Shown: positions 25,468 to 34,428 of the stretch, one piece after another | Numbering within the stretch: position 1 is the stretch's first letter | Layout: every line of letters begins with the position of its first letter | Assembly (NCBI GenBank): GCA_027485645.1 | Contig: JAIXQR010000005.1 | Coordinates: 1-64,000, forward strand | Length of the DNA: 64,000 nucleotides | Reading direction: 5' to 3' | From: a bacterium | Lineage (GTDB): Bacteria; Armatimonadota; Fimbriimonadia; Fimbriimonadales; Fimbriimonadaceae | The notes under the pieces: generated by a model | What the model was told of the DNA's origin: nothing | The model's database searches: none | The model's input: the letters and a program-made list of their open reading frames with translations, nothing else | Position numbers and translations under genes: made by a program

Positions 25468-26348
25468 CCGACCATTCGACTTAGCCGGTCCCAAACGGCT
25501 GCCCACTCCGGAGTGCGTGGTGGCGTCTGGATTTCAATCTCTGGCGGGTTCATCTCCTCCAGCTGATGGAGCGCAGCGTACAATCGTGCAGCATACGCGC
25601 GGGGGTCTCGCGGCATCGGAATCTGCTTGACCGTCGCGCTTAGAATGGTCAGTCCGTACGCTTCTGGTGTCGGCGTGTCAACGAGCCTTACCGGAATCTT
25701 CGGTGCATAGTGCCTTTTGTACTGCCCAGGCACGCGGATATCGGAAGCGGAATCGATGACCGGAACGAACTGTTCAAGATCGGCCCGAGAGATTGAGCCA
25801 GATCGGAGGATGGCCACGGTGTCGGATCGACGGCAATCGACAATCGTTGACTCGATGCCAATCTCGCACGGTCCTCCGTCAAGAATGGTGAAGACCTGAC
25901 CGGCAATCTCGGAAGAAACGTCCTCCGCCCGGGTTGGCGAAAGGCGAGTAAACAGGTTCGCGCTCGGGGCGACCAGTGGCTCCCCGACCTGCTCCAACAG
26001 TCGCAGGGCCACCGGATGAGCGGGCATGCGGATGGCGACCGTTCCAAGCTCCGAGTCGCTCGGCAAGACTACGGTGAGCGGCCCGGGCCAGAACGCTGCG
26101 GTCAGCCGATCAGCCGTGTCAGTCCAGGTCGATGAAGCTTGCTTTGCGGACTCAATCGAACTCACGTGCAAGATGAGCGGGTTTTCGGACGGCCGACTCT
26201 TTACGTGGTAGATCCGGCGCACCGCTGAGGGATTGCGGGCTAAACCAGCAAGACCGTAAACCGTTTCGGTTGGCATGACCACCAATTCACCGGCAAGCAA
26301 CGCGGCGGCACACCGGGCAATGTTCTCGGTGTTCGCGTCGAGAATCAA
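25464..26348 (-). CDS. tsaC: L-threonylcarbamoyladenylate synthase (Sua5/YwlC/TsaC)
   Basis: About 294 residues. The YrdC domain shows ELVVMPTETVYGLAGLA, KSRPSENPLILH, FWPGPLTVVLP, MPAHPVALRLL and SANLFTRLSPT; a C-terminal Sua5-type domain begins at GQYKRHYAPKIPVRLV. It makes TC-AMP from Thr, bicarbonate and ATP for the t6A pathway shared with TsaD. The TTG at 26348 overlaps the aroE stop in a TTGA arrangement and gives the family-length N-terminus; another TTG at 26399 would add 17 residues. Confidence 0.9.
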   Translation of the reverse strand: MILDANTENIARCAAALLAGELVVMPTETVYGLAGLARNPSAVRRIYHVKSRPSENPLILHVSSIESAKQASSTWTDTADRLTAAFWPGPLTVVLPSDSELGTVAIRMPAHPVALRLLEQVGEPLVAPSANLFTRLSPTRAEDVSSEIAGQVFTILDGGPCEIGIESTIVDCRRSDTVAILRSGSISRADLEQFVPVIDSASDIRVPGQYKRHYAPKIPVRLVDTPTPEAYGLTILSATVKQIPMPRDPRAYAARLYAALHQLEEMNPPEIEIQTPPRTPEWAAVWDRLSRMVG

Positions 26349-27139
26349 ATTCCCACCGCCCGCCGCATCGGCTCGCGCGGGACCGGACGACCGAGCCAAA
26401 ACTCCATGGCAAGCGCGCCTTGGGCGACCAGCATCTCACGGCCATCCAACTTCGGACGATCGCCCGCGGAAGCCAGAAACACCGTTGGTTCCGCGCTGTA
26501 CATGAGGTCGTAAGCCAAAGCGTGCGGCTCCGCTTCAGACCAATCTAGGTTCAACCCGTCGCCGCCAAGGGACGCACTCGTTGCGTTGATCACGATGTCG
26601 GCATTCGCAACGCTTGGCTTATTCAGGACCGTTAAGCCAGGTACGAGCGCGGCAAGCTCGGTCGCCCGGGATTCCGTTCGGTTCCAAAGCCGGACTTCGT
26701 ACCCGGCCGCCGCGAGGGAAAGCACAACCGCCCGGGCCGATCCTCCTGCCCCGAGTACCGTTGCACGTCGTCCTGGATAAGCGGCGATTGTTTCCAAAAA
26801 GCCCGGTCCGTCGGTGTTGATGCCCGCGCGTGAGCCAAGCGCGATGGTGTTAACCGCATCTGCGGTAGCGGCAAACTCAGAAACCGTGCGGCACCAACGG
26901 CATGCGGCGGCTTTGTTCGGAACCGTGACATTGATCCCCTCAAATCCGAGGTCCGCGAGATGATCGAGCGCCGGCCCGACCTCAGATTCCGGCACCTGCA
27001 CCGCGATGTATTCCCCCGGCTCGGCGAGCTCGCGAAGCGCGGCGTTCTGCATCTTTGGCGACAGCGAATGGCTGACCGGGTCGCCGATTACGGCGAAGCG
27101 AGCCGAGCGCGCATGGCGCCAGGGATACACAAGGTTCAT
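26345..27139 (-). CDS. aroE: Shikimate dehydrogenase
   Basis: About 264 residues. Substrate-binding FAVIGDPVSHSLSPKMQNAAL, GINVTVPNK with the catalytic Lys, DAVNTIA, then NADP-binding VLGAGGSARAVVLSLAAAG with NRT (Arg contact), NATSASL, and QGALAMEFWLG at the end. Reduces 3-dehydroshikimate to shikimate. The ATG at 27139 overlaps the upstream YqeG-GtrA stop (ATGA) and gives the expected N-terminus. It sits next to yqeG as in many Firmicutes. Confidence 0.92.
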   Translation of the reverse strand: MNLVYPWRHARSARFAVIGDPVSHSLSPKMQNAALRELAEPGEYIAVQVPESEVGPALDHLADLGFEGINVTVPNKAAACRWCRTVSEFAATADAVNTIALGSRAGINTDGPGFLETIAAYPGRRATVLGAGGSARAVVLSLAAAGYEVRLWNRTESRATELAALVPGLTVLNKPSVANADIVINATSASLGGDGLNLDWSEAEPHALAYDLMYSAEPTVFLASAGDRPKLDGREMLVAQGALAMEFWLGRPVPREPMRRAVGI

Positions 27140-28194
27140 TCGGCCGAGGCTCGAAATGCGTAGTACCGCTGGCCGAGGAAGTTCCAAACCGCCACGATGG
27201 CGGCGGCAAGGACGTTTGCCATCAAAACGCTATCCCCGGGCAGCACGTTGAAGAAGAACGAAAACAGACCGATGTTTAGCAAAGCGGCAACTGTCGTGAC
27301 GACATAGAACTTTCGTACCTGCACGGCACGAGGGGCTTTGCCTACCGCCTCAAAAGTCCACGACCGGTTAAAGATCAAGCTGTTAAAGGTAGCGATTCCC
27401 CAGGCGATCAATCCGGCTACGGGCGAAGCCAACTTGAGCGGATCGGAACTGCGGAGGATTTCTTGAACGAACGTGCCCTGTAAAGCGCCGCCGATGAACA
27501 GGCCGAGACCGGTGAAGCGCATGATGACGAGCTTCACAAAGGTGTCGATGACAAACGACGTTCCGCCGACCACCACAAACCGCGAAAGCTGCTTGAGGAG
27601 CGTACGTTCCTGCGCCGCCGGTCCGCCCTCGCCTTCTTCTCGCATGATGAGTGCTTTATAGATCTGAGTTTTCAAGAATCCCTCGATGGCGCGGTTGAGG
27701 GCAGTGCCTTTGAACTCCGGGCCGTCCATCTTTTCAACCCAGATTGCGTCGATTCCGCTCCGGTTCGCGCCAAAAATGTCGGTAACTAATTGATCGCCGA
27801 CCATGATCGCTTCTTCGGGGGCGCAGTTGAACTTGACCAGGGCGAGGCGGAACATGGCTCGACTGGGCTTCATTCGACCACGTACCACCGGAATGTTGAG
27901 GGATTCAGAGAGGCGCATGAGCCGGGCTGGTCGGCGGGTATTGCTGATCAGGCAGAGCTGGAAGCCCATTTCCTGCGCTTTCTTGAGCCACTCGGCAACG
28001 CCGGCAGCGGGTGCTTCACCTTTCCATTCAACCAGAGTGTGATCGACGTCTAGCAGGATGAGCTTCTTGTTCCGGGCTTTCAGGCGATCAAGGTCAACTT
28101 CTTTTAGGCCGTGGACGGCTTCGGCTGGAGTGAACTTGCGGAAGCCTCGACCGACGAGGGCATGATCAAATTCGCCGGTTTTCCAAGTTTTCAT
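27136..28194 (-). CDS. Fusion of YqeG-type HAD phosphatase and GtrA-like membrane domain
   Basis: 352 residues. Residues about 10-180 are a YqeG-family HAD-IIIA phosphatase: LLDVDHTLVEW (D49, D51), SNTRRPARL, RMKPSRAMF and MVGDQLVTDIFGANRSG. Residues about 200-350 have four hydrophobic segments and the GtrA signatures RFVVVGGTSFVIDT, FNSLIFNRSWTF and WNFLGQRYYAF. YqeG enzymes dephosphorylate phosphatidylglycerophosphate-like substrates in some bacteria and plants; GtrA proteins flip polyprenyl-linked sugars. The single continuous frame makes a true fusion likely. It overlaps aroE and mltG by 4 nt each. Confidence 0.82.
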   Translation of the reverse strand: MKTWKTGEFDHALVGRGFRKFTPAEAVHGLKEVDLDRLKARNKKLILLDVDHTLVEWKGEAPAAGVAEWLKKAQEMGFQLCLISNTRRPARLMRLSESLNIPVVRGRMKPSRAMFRLALVKFNCAPEEAIMVGDQLVTDIFGANRSGIDAIWVEKMDGPEFKGTALNRAIEGFLKTQIYKALIMREEGEGGPAAQERTLLKQLSRFVVVGGTSFVIDTFVKLVIMRFTGLGLFIGGALQGTFVQEILRSSDPLKLASPVAGLIAWGIATFNSLIFNRSWTFEAVGKAPRAVQVRKFYVVTTVAALLNIGLFSFFFNVLPGDSVLMANVLAAAIVAVWNFLGQRYYAFRASAE

Positions 28195-29213
28195 TCTGTT
28201 AGACCTTGCCGTAATGCTCGCAATGCTCGTTGGGCTGTTTTCCTTGCTCGGATGTTCTTGCCGTGCTCTTCCATGCTGGCGGCGAAGCGCGATTCACCGG
28301 TCGGCATGGCCACGTAATACAAGTATGAATGTCGGGCGGGGTTTAGAGCGGCCTGGATGCTTTTGACGGTGGGTGAGCAGATTGGCGTGGGTGGTAGGCC
28401 GTCGTTTCGGTAGAGGTTGTAGGGCGAGTCGATGCTCTTGTATTCGCTCCGCAGAAGGGGTCGCCACTTTTGGATGCCGTAGTTGATGGCGGCGTCGATT
28501 TGGAGGCGCATGCCTTTGGCGATGCGGTTTTCGATGACTCCAGCGACGATGGGGCGCTCGTTGTCTTCCTTGACTTCTAGCTCGACTAAAGAGGCGATGG
28601 TGATGACCCGATGGAGGTCTTTGGGCTGATTCAACCCGTCCCAAACTTTCTTTTCGAAGTTGGCGAGTTGGCGGAGGATGACGCCGCGGGCGCCGAGGAG
28701 GGGTGGGAAATCGTAGGTGTCGGGGTAGAGATAGCCTTCTAGCGACTTCTCCGGAAGGGGGAACTTGACGACGTCCTTGAAGGCGGATGGGTCGTTCACC
28801 AGCGCCATGTATTCGTCGGCTTCGCAGACGTTCGCTTTTTGCAGCAGGTTCGCCGAGCGGCGGGCCCAGTTGGTTTCGGGCATGCGCACCATTTGGCGGA
28901 TTGGCTTTTGCAGGACTCGGAAGATTTCACCGAGTTCCATTCCGGGGCGGAGTTCGTAGGTTCCGGTTTGGACCGTTTGCGGGGTTCGCTCTAGACGCGA
29001 GAACAGGTTTGCGGCGAAGGCGTCGGTGATGAAACCTTCGGTCTGGAGTCGTCCGAGTGCGTTCTCCAGGCTTGTTCTGGATTCGAACCGGATGAGTTTC
29101 GGTTCGCCGTTTGGCTTTGGGGCGAGGCGGAACTTGAACCAGACGCTCGCTAGGATGAGGTCTACGACCAGGAACAGGCAGACACCTAAGATGATTAGCG
29201 GTCGGCGGTTCAT
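28191..29213 (-). CDS. mltG: Endolytic transglycosylase MltG (YceG-like)
   Basis: 340 residues. One N-terminal transmembrane helix (residues 5-26), a LysM-like region, then the YceG domain with SLEGYLYPDTYDFP, catalytic E211 in IASLVELE, and SPYNLYRNDGLPPTPICSPTVKSIQAALNP. Cuts nascent peptidoglycan strands at the membrane. It is coupled to ruvX upstream and the YqeG-GtrA fusion downstream (4-nt overlaps). The mltG-ruvX pairing is common in bacteria. Confidence 0.93.
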   Translation of the reverse strand: MNRRPLIILGVCLFLVVDLILASVWFKFRLAPKPNGEPKLIRFESRTSLENALGRLQTEGFITDAFAANLFSRLERTPQTVQTGTYELRPGMELGEIFRVLQKPIRQMVRMPETNWARRSANLLQKANVCEADEYMALVNDPSAFKDVVKFPLPEKSLEGYLYPDTYDFPPLLGARGVILRQLANFEKKVWDGLNQPKDLHRVITIASLVELEVKEDNERPIVAGVIENRIAKGMRLQIDAAINYGIQKWRPLLRSEYKSIDSPYNLYRNDGLPPTPICSPTVKSIQAALNPARHSYLYYVAMPTGESRFAASMEEHGKNIRARKTAQRALRALRQGLTE

Positions 29214-29620
29214 GCTTGCCCCCGGAAGAATCGCTCTAGGATTCGGCAGGCGGCTTCGCCGTCGCGGCGTTTTCGGCGTTCGGCTTCGGTCATATCGAGC
29301 CCGGCCATGGCCTCGGTGGCTTCGACACTCGTGAAGCTTTCGTCGACCATGTGGACTTTGTAGCCTAGATCTTCAAGGTTTGCGCCGAACTGGCGCATTA
29401 CCTTTGCCATGCGGCCCTCGGTGCCGTCTAGCTCTACCGGTAGGCCGACGACGATGCCGTCGACTTCTTCCACTTTGGCTTTGGCGGCGACTTGTTCGGC
29501 GTCGAGGGTCAGCTTGCCACGCGCGGTCAGGGCCGGGCGCGGCGAGACGACTTGGGGCGAGCTTTCGCCGATGGCCAAGCCGATGCGCTTTGTTCCCAAA
29601 TCTACGCCGAGCAGTCTCAT
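29210..29620 (-). CDS. ruvX: Putative pre-16S rRNA nuclease / Holliday junction resolvase YqgF
   Basis: 136 residues, family length. RNase H fold with GVDLGTKRIGLAI at the N-terminus, DGIVVGLPVELDGTEG, and VDESFTSVEATEAM. YqgF proteins mature the 5' end of 16S rRNA. It overlaps the inositol-phosphatase-type gene upstream and mltG downstream by 4 nt each. Confidence 0.92.
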   Translation of the reverse strand: MRLLGVDLGTKRIGLAIGESSPQVVSPRPALTARGKLTLDAEQVAAKAKVEEVDGIVVGLPVELDGTEGRMAKVMRQFGANLEDLGYKVHMVDESFTSVEATEAMAGLDMTEAERRKRRDGEAACRILERFFRGQA

Positions 29621-30390
29621 GCAGCCCGGAACATCTCGACGAGTTCGTCGTGGACCACGCCGTTGGTTGCCAGGGCAGCGTAGCCGCCGTTGGCGTCGAT
29701 GGGCGTGTAGCCGTCTCCGCCATCGGGCGTGGTGAACTTGCCGCCGGCTTCGGTGACGATGAGTCCGACGCTACTGACATCCCAGAGGGCGACGCGGGGG
29801 TCGATCATGGCTTCCGCTTTGCCCCAGGCAACGAGGGCATAGCCGTAGGCGTCGCCCCAGGTTCGGACGTCCATGGCGCGCTCGCCCGCCTTTAGATACG
29901 GATCGAGGCGGTTGAGGCGCTGCATGGTGCGGAGGCTGCCGCAGCAGAGGATGCTGCCATCGAGCCCTTTTTTGCTGACGTGAATCGGGCGGCCGTTGAC
30001 GTAGGCGCCTTCTCCCTTTTCGGCGAAGAACATGAGGTCGAGGCCCGGGAAGTAGGCGATGCCGAGGACGGGGCGGCGGTCGACTTCGTAGCTGAGCAGG
30101 GTGCTGTAGCTTGGAACTCCGGCGACGAAGGCTTTGGTTCCGTCGATCGGGTCGATGACCCAGCGGTCGGCTACGGCGGCGTCGCCACCCTCTTCTTCAC
30201 CGAGGATGTGGTCGTTCGGGAACTGCTTTTCGATCAGTTCGCGGATGATTCGCTCGGCGCCGCGGTCGGCGGCGGTTACCGGGGTGTCGTCGCTTTTGGT
30301 ATCCACCATCGTTCCGGTTTGGAACAAGGCGAGGGTGAATTTGCCGGCTTTGTGGGCCGCATCGAGGGCAAAAGCGAGTCTTGGCGACAT
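29617..30390 (-). CDS. Inositol monophosphatase-family phosphatase (histidinol-phosphatase-like)
   Basis: 257 residues. Li+-sensitive phosphatase motifs: KSDDTPVTAADRGAER, LGEEEGG, WVIDPIDGTKAFVAGVP and ALWDVSSVGLIVTEAGGKFT. The extended GTKAFVAGVPSYSTLLS loop resembles HisN-type histidinol-phosphate phosphatases, but inositol-1-phosphate or PAP cannot be excluded. First gene of the hisN-like / ruvX / mltG / YqeG-GtrA / aroE / tsaC operon, all joined by 4-nt overlaps. Confidence 0.85.
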   Translation of the reverse strand: MSPRLAFALDAAHKAGKFTLALFQTGTMVDTKSDDTPVTAADRGAERIIRELIEKQFPNDHILGEEEGGDAAVADRWVIDPIDGTKAFVAGVPSYSTLLSYEVDRRPVLGIAYFPGLDLMFFAEKGEGAYVNGRPIHVSKKGLDGSILCCGSLRTMQRLNRLDPYLKAGERAMDVRTWGDAYGYALVAWGKAEAMIDPRVALWDVSSVGLIVTEAGGKFTTPDGGDGYTPIDANGGYAALATNGVVHDELVEMFRAA

Positions 30391-30449
30391 GAGCCTCAGT
30401 TTGACACCGATCTAGTGAACTCTTGGCAAAATGGCCGGTCAATGCTGGC

Positions 30450-31217
30450 ATGCCATTTGTTGCCGTTGCCTTGCTGCTTTCCGTTTCTTCTGCCGAAGAA
30501 AAAGTGTATGACGTTGCCGGCGTTCAGCGCGAAGCGACGATCATTGCGCCTTCTCGCTCGACTCCGAATCCGCCGTTGATTTTTGGATTCCACGGCCATG
30601 GTGGTAACCGACGGAATGCGGCGCGGAGTTTCCGGTTGGAACAGCTCTGGCCAGAAGCAATTGTTGTTTACATGCAGGGCATACCGACGCCGGGGATGAC
30701 TGATCCTAATGGCGAAAAGAACGGCTGGCAGCAGAACGCGGGTGAGCAGGGCGACCGCGATTTGGCCTTCTTCGATACGGTTTTGAAGGACGTCTCCTCC
30801 CGATTTCGAGTTGCCCCTTCCCGAACTTTCTCGATGGGCCACAGTAACGGCGGCCGGTTCTCCTACCTGCTTTGGTCGAAGCGCGGCGACAAGTTTGCGG
30901 CTTTTGGACCTTCGGCCTCCCCGGTCGGATTGATGCCAATTGAACCTAAACCCGCCTTCATCATGGCCGGGGAGACGGATACGATCGTAAGCTTTGCGAG
31001 CCAGCGCCGATCGATCAACCGGGTACTTCGGATCGACGGCCATCGGGGAGACGGCAAGAAGATCGCCGAATACACCACGCGGTACGACGGGGCGACGCCG
31101 GTGATTACTTACGTCCATCCGGATGGGCACCGATTCACTTCGGAAGCGATGCCGATGATGATCACTTTCTTTCGCGAGATCGTGAGTGGTACAATTCCTA
31201 ATCGTTCGGGGGCATAG
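30450..31217 (+). CDS. Secreted PHB depolymerase/feruloyl-esterase-like hydrolase (LpqC type)
   Basis: About 255 residues from ATG 30450, which gives a clean signal peptide (MPFVAVALLLSVSSA); an ATG at 30423 would add nine residues. Alpha/beta-hydrolase fold: LIFGFHGHGGN oxyanion region, nucleophile S132 in SMGHSNGG, D177 in AGETDTIV and H227 in PDGHRFT. Close to esterase LpqC and PHB-depolymerase family. The stop codon (31215-31217) lies within the first ten bases of the following tRNA-Ala gene. Confidence 0.8.
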   Translation: MPFVAVALLLSVSSAEEKVYDVAGVQREATIIAPSRSTPNPPLIFGFHGHGGNRRNAARSFRLEQLWPEAIVVYMQGIPTPGMTDPNGEKNGWQQNAGEQGDRDLAFFDTVLKDVSSRFRVAPSRTFSMGHSNGGRFSYLLWSKRGDKFAAFGPSASPVGLMPIEPKPAFIMAGETDTIVSFASQRRSINRVLRIDGHRGDGKKIAEYTTRYDGATPVITYVHPDGHRFTSEAMPMMITFFREIVSGTIPNRSGA

Positions 31218-31283
31218 CTCAGTTGGTAGAGCATCTGCTTTGCAAGCAGAGGGTCAGGGGTTCGAATCCCCTTGCCTCCACCA
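31208..31283 (+). tRNA. tRNA-Ala (anticodon UGC), CCA encoded
   Basis: 76 nt with encoded CCA. Acceptor GGGGGCA pairs with TGCCTCC (one G-U), D-arm AGCTCAGTTGGTAGAGC, anticodon loop CTTTGCAAG, T-loop GGTTCGAATCC. Its 5' ten bases also encode the last codons and stop of the upstream esterase gene. Confidence 0.96.
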
Positions 31284-31675
31284 CTTCTCTTTCGGTCCGT
31301 TCTGGACCTTCCGCAGCCCATTCTTGGTCCGGGTTGGTTCGGATTTGTTCGGGGGTTCGGGTTCGTTTGAACCATTCCGGTCCTGTCCTTTATTCCCTTC
31401 ACCGCCCCGTCCAAGTCGGCGGTTGGATGGCCAAAAATTTATTTATTAATGCTCCCGCCTTAGGCGCGGAATGTAAATTTTTTGTTTTCGACTGAATTGC
31501 CCCACACTTCTGTAGGGGCGGCGGACAGGAAACGTCAACCTGCGATTTCTTGAATTGTCGAGGATTCGGTCGGAGAGAGGCTCCGGGACAGAAGCTCACT
31601 TCCAAAATTGAAGCTACGTGTTCTTCGGGAGCCAAGGGGCAAGCGTCAGGACTGAGCTGCGTCGTCTGATTTCGA
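31284..31675. other. Intergenic, no gene seen
   Basis: A GGTCC/GGACC hairpin at 31294-31308 and a GCCCC/GGGGC hairpin at 31499-31519 are the only structures; neither is followed by a convincing T run. A short GGTTCG-rich stretch lies at 31332-31367. Open frames here show no family features. Confidence 0.5.
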
Positions 31676-32737
31676 TCAGATTTTGACCAGCTGGACATGC
31701 TGAAACATGCGGTTGATGAGTTGGGCGGTCCATTCTGGGTTTAGGTCTTTCCATCCGCATAGCCGTGCCCAGTCCATTTCGTGGTGCATCTCTTTGATCA
31801 CGGCGAGACACATGGCGGCATCGAACGATCGTTCTAGTGTTGAACTCGGTTCACCGAACGCGCTCAAATAGGCAGCCTTCAATTCATCTTGAGTAGGTGT
31901 CCTTCGAATGTAGCCCCACGGCCCGCCCGAGTTGCCGGTGTCCATTCCCCAGCCGGAGGTGAGCAGCTTTTCCGCGGACAGGAAGGGATGGGAGATGCAA
32001 GCGTTTTCCCAGTCGAATATCAGGACCGTTCCGTCGCTCCGCAAAATCGCATTCCCGGAATGACAATCCCCGTGTTCAATCGACAGCGCGATTTCGGATT
32101 CCTCCAATAGTTGAACCCATCGACCCACATTCGGGCGCAAGTTCGAGAGCCGATTCAGAACGTCGGCCGCTGGAAAACCCATCGCTTTTTCTAGCTTGCC
32201 GTCGTCTGTCTGCCAAACCGGATAGTGGGCTTGAATATTTTCGAAGCACTCTTCAAACATCCGGGGAAGGTCCGCGGGCTCAATCGTTGTTAAACCGGCT
32301 TCCGAGTCCGATTCGGCGGTGCAATCAACCTGAATTCTTGCCAAGGTGCTGGCCATACCTCGGAGCGGTGCAGGTCCGGAGGCTGAATCGAACGGCGAAC
32401 CTTCGAACGTTGCCAACAGAATCATGGAACCCGTTCCAGTTTCCTCGGTTGCAATCACTTCGGGGACGTTCGCGGGAGAGCAACGGTGGACAAGTCGATG
32501 AGCCGCGGCTGAGCCAGACAGAAACGGAAAATGGTTGACCTTGACCACCACCTCCCGGTGGTTCGGATCGCCCACTTCGTAGCGTAGCGTTGCCCGCTGG
32601 TCCGGGCTGTCGTCGTACAGCGCATGCACCCCCGTCGGACCGCGAACGGACTTTGCGCTGGGAATCGCCCTTCGGATAAAGTCCGGCACGGCATCCAGCC
32701 ATGGGCGATTTGCAATCTGGAACTCGACATCGCCCAT
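31676..32737 (-). CDS. Aminoglycoside phosphotransferase (APH)-family kinase
   Basis: 353 residues, protein-kinase-like fold. Lobe 1 VVVKVNHF (ATP-binding Lys 66), catalytic loop EHGDCHSGN with D224 and N229, metal-binding D242 in LIFDWENA. The family phosphorylates small molecules such as antibiotics, choline, homoserine or methylthioribose; nothing here identifies the substrate. Stands alone on the minus strand. Confidence 0.82.
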   Translation of the reverse strand: MGDVEFQIANRPWLDAVPDFIRRAIPSAKSVRGPTGVHALYDDSPDQRATLRYEVGDPNHREVVVKVNHFPFLSGSAAAHRLVHRCSPANVPEVIATEETGTGSMILLATFEGSPFDSASGPAPLRGMASTLARIQVDCTAESDSEAGLTTIEPADLPRMFEECFENIQAHYPVWQTDDGKLEKAMGFPAADVLNRLSNLRPNVGRWVQLLEESEIALSIEHGDCHSGNAILRSDGTVLIFDWENACISHPFLSAEKLLTSGWGMDTGNSGGPWGYIRRTPTQDELKAAYLSAFGEPSSTLERSFDAAMCLAVIKEMHHEMDWARLCGWKDLNPEWTAQLINRMFQHVQLVKI

Positions 32738-33010
32738 GCGCCGATACTACCGCAGCACTAACGCGCCGCTTGTTACAATTTTCCTTCTTGTGTTTTTATG
32801 CCAAGTTCTAGTGCGTGTCCGTTAATCGTGGTCAAACCAAGCAGCATTTCAGGAAACCGGCATTTTCATTTACTCGTGGTCGCAAGCATTTCTGCAGCTA
32901 GCCGCGATGAACAACCAAAGGCGTTGAAGGAGGATGGAACCCTCACCGGCTGTCCGAGGCGTGCGGCGTGGGTGAAGCTCGCGGAGGCACGTGTGAGAGA
33001 AGAAGGTCCG

Positions 33011-33265
33011 ATGTCTGCAAGGCCGATTATGCAAGTTGGAAAGTTTGAAAACTACTGGACTGAGCTTGAACTCACCGGTCAGCCGGTCGTGGTTGCTCCG
33101 TCCAGCCGCCGCCCGTTGGCGCATTTGCGTTCGGGTGAGTTCTTGAGCCGAGACTTGGCACACCAGGTGAAGCTTGAGGGTGAGAAGGTGTTGGTCACCT
33201 GGTCTGGGCAGGGAACGGAGACTTTGCCGCCGATTGGGAATCATTCGGTGGTGCCCCAGCAGTAA
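33011..33265 (+). CDS. Small hypothetical protein (84 aa)
   Basis: Starts at ATG 33011, preceded by AGAAGAAGG at proper distance. The frame is open back to 32798 but the upstream part looks non-coding. MQVGKFENYWTELELTGQPVVV and QVKLEGEKVLVTWSGQG suggest a small beta-rich domain. Not recognised. A few dozen bases downstream the sequence becomes AT-richer, marking entry into the accessory block. Confidence 0.55.
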   Translation: MSARPIMQVGKFENYWTELELTGQPVVVAPSSRRPLAHLRSGEFLSRDLAHQVKLEGEKVLVTWSGQGTETLPPIGNHSVVPQQ

Positions 33266-33426
33266 TGTGCACGAAACAGCGACTTGCAGCCCGCCCCTAA
33301 ACATTCGACGATGAACAAAAAGATGGTCTGGGGATTCATCAACACCTGAATCATCTAGCTAGGCACGCCCGTCCTAGTGATCGTATAAACGTGCATATTA
33401 AGCACACCTGAGGATAAAACGATCAA

Positions 33427-34428
33427 GTGACAGACAATCAACTTATCGAGAGAGCGATCAAGCACAAACTTGACTATGTTCGAATGGCACTTGCAAATTC
33501 AGGACAGGCCAAAAGCGGCTCTCGTGACAAACTGCGTGAAAGGCTTAAAGTAGCCCTAGCCGAAACGCCTGCCATTCGAGGCACCCTTCAGCGCCTAGTC
33601 CAGGAGCATGACCGATGGGGAAACCAGAGCATATCCTTTTATTCTCTTTCTCCATCTCAGGTAGATGATCTCCAAAAAGTCCAAGATATTAGGGAGAAAG
33701 TCCGCCGATTACAGGACTCATTGCACAGGGAAATTGCGGAATCCGATACTCCCGAAAAGCAAGTGCTGACCCCTCCCGATCTAGATGTAGAAATAGCCGC
33801 AGATGCTAGTTTGTTGCGCGTAACAGCGACACGCAAGCACGTCCTTGAGGACTTACTTCGGGAGCCGGAGCCTTACCAAGACAAGAACGAGCCAGATGTA
33901 ATGTGGAAAGCATTTCGTCAGACACCGATTGAACTAACTTCTATGGTCGAGGTCCGGTTTCAAGAAGAACTCGTCATGACGTCTGAAAAGAGAATCTTCA
34001 CGAAAGGAAATTTGCAACGGTTTTCGACATTCATAAGGAGAATTCTAGCGGATGCCCTCAGCGTAACCCCACAAACATCTAGAGCATCAATCGCAATGGC
34101 AATAGCGAATCTCAATGACCCGGGCTTCAAAACCCATCCGCTCAAAGTCGTAAAGGCTCGGCGCAAGTTGATGAACTTTTACTTGGAAGCGCTAAGTGAG
34201 ACTAGCGAAGAAGATATTAGGTCGAATCCTGATTTATCTGCCGCGATGGCGTCACTAACTTCGGCGCCGAATTGGCTCTCGAATTGCTATTGGAGTACCG
34301 ACCAACATCTTAAGAATAGAGTCCACACCGTTCTCTTTGCAAAAGACGACTCTATCACAATTCTCGGCGAAGCGGAGGAAAGCGATGTTCGATGCGTACT
34401 TGACCGTATCCTCGAAGTTAATTCGTGA
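33427..34428 (+). CDS. Unknown protein with SAP-like N-terminus, first gene of accessory pair
   Basis: 333 residues from GTG. Residues about 12-45 (YVRMALANSGQAKSGSRDKLRERL) resemble an SAP/HeH-type DNA-binding helix pair. The following domain contains EHDRWGNQSISFYSL and, in the middle, IELTSMVEVRFQEELVM; I do not recognise it. The C-terminal third is helical with a final SITILGEAEESDVRCVLDRI. No membrane segment. It overlaps the zinc-ribbon gene by 44 nt, so the two are cotranscribed. The block is visibly AT-richer than its flanks. A DNA-associated sensor role is a guess. Confidence 0.6.
   Translation: MTDNQLIERAIKHKLDYVRMALANSGQAKSGSRDKLRERLKVALAETPAIRGTLQRLVQEHDRWGNQSISFYSLSPSQVDDLQKVQDIREKVRRLQDSLHREIAESDTPEKQVLTPPDLDVEIAADASLLRVTATRKHVLEDLLREPEPYQDKNEPDVMWKAFRQTPIELTSMVEVRFQEELVMTSEKRIFTKGNLQRFSTFIRRILADALSVTPQTSRASIAMAIANLNDPGFKTHPLKVVKARRKLMNFYLEALSETSEEDIRSNPDLSAAMASLTSAPNWLSNCYWSTDQHLKNRVHTVLFAKDDSITILGEAEESDVRCVLDRILEVNS

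Noticed and set aside
32798-33010. Upstream extension of the 84-residue small protein
   Set aside because: No ribosome site before 32798 and atypical composition; ATG 33011 has a good site.
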